From JAKANT01 sp035502095 (GTDB lineage: Bacteria > Pseudomonadota > Gammaproteobacteria > Burkholderiales > Burkholderiaceae_F), in the NCBI GenBank assembly GCA_035502095.1, contig DATJUX010000046.1, forward strand, positions 1 to 42,456: a stretch of DNA of 42,456 nucleotides. The letters are read 5' to 3'. The position numbers and the translations under genes were made by a program. The notes below the pieces were generated by a model. That model searched no databases and was not told where the DNA came from. It was given only the letters and a program-made list of their open reading frames with translations. Below, piece after piece: positions 42,316-42,456 of this stretch (position 1 is its first letter; every line of letters begins with the position of its first letter).

Positions 42316-42456
42316 ATGCAGTCTCCCGAAGGGCTGCGCCGGCCGATTCGCGCAGTCTGCACCGACACGGGGACCGCATGTGACGCGGGGCGTCGGTCGA
42401 CACGACCGCCCGTCGCAAATCTCTGCTTCCGCCGACCGTTCGGATGTCGGCTCCTG

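Noticed and set aside
1..42456. CRISPR array, tRNA or rRNA
   Set aside because: No regularly spaced direct repeats, cloverleaf-like segments or conserved rRNA stretches were recognised by eye; a tRNAscan and CRISPR search would settle this.

Overview
The window is GC-rich throughout and reads as the chromosome of a denitrifying or nitrate-respiring betaproteobacterium (Burkholderiales/Rhodocyclales-like). The evidence is a NarK1-NarK2-NarG cluster divergent from NarXL, a complete N-type (alternative) F-ATPase operon, and a LivHMGF-type ABC transporter. This placement is an inference from gene content; there is no rRNA in the window. I saw no tRNA, rRNA or CRISPR array by eye.

Region 1 (1-20224) is dense, operonic core-like DNA. 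On the minus strand, narK1 and narK2 (nitrate/nitrite transport) lead into narG, which runs off the left edge. Divergent from them, narX-narL encode the nitrate/nitrite two-component system. A PhaC-like alpha/beta hydrolase follows, then an eight-gene N-ATPase operon (atpD-C-Q-B-E-F-A-G) in which adjacent genes mostly overlap by 4 bases. The operon has no atpR, and its c subunit carries Met where related Na+-type rings carry a helix-1 Gln or Glu. Next come a Tat-exported solute-binding protein, an intrinsic terminator, and livH-M-G-F.

Region 2 (20225-29265) is mixed. It holds a Gly-rich repeat lipoprotein, a periplasmic metallo-beta-lactamase-fold hydrolase, and an ABM-fold/zinc-ribbon protein divergent from a MocR-type regulator. 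It also holds an unusual small locus: an internally duplicated Cys-rich protein with an apparent frameshift near its start, a decayed Trm112-like methyltransferase, and an acyl-carrier/GNAT acetyltransferase fusion on the opposite strand. This locus is the best candidate for an undescribed pathway, although it looks partly degraded here.

Region 3 (29266-42456) is accessory DNA with long non-coding gaps. It contains a ParD/ParE-type toxin-antitoxin pair with a near-palindrome just before the antitoxin start, an EamA exporter, an IS3-family element with a nonsense codon in orfA, and several unrecognised small genes. A MarR regulator sits divergent from an ABM-fold protein and a four-helix membrane protein, with a duplicated operator-like sequence between them. 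An apparently complete IS66 element abuts the 3' fragment of a phage-type tyrosine integrase; the integrase 5' part is missing. An ORF6N-domain protein and an eight-helix membrane protein close the window.
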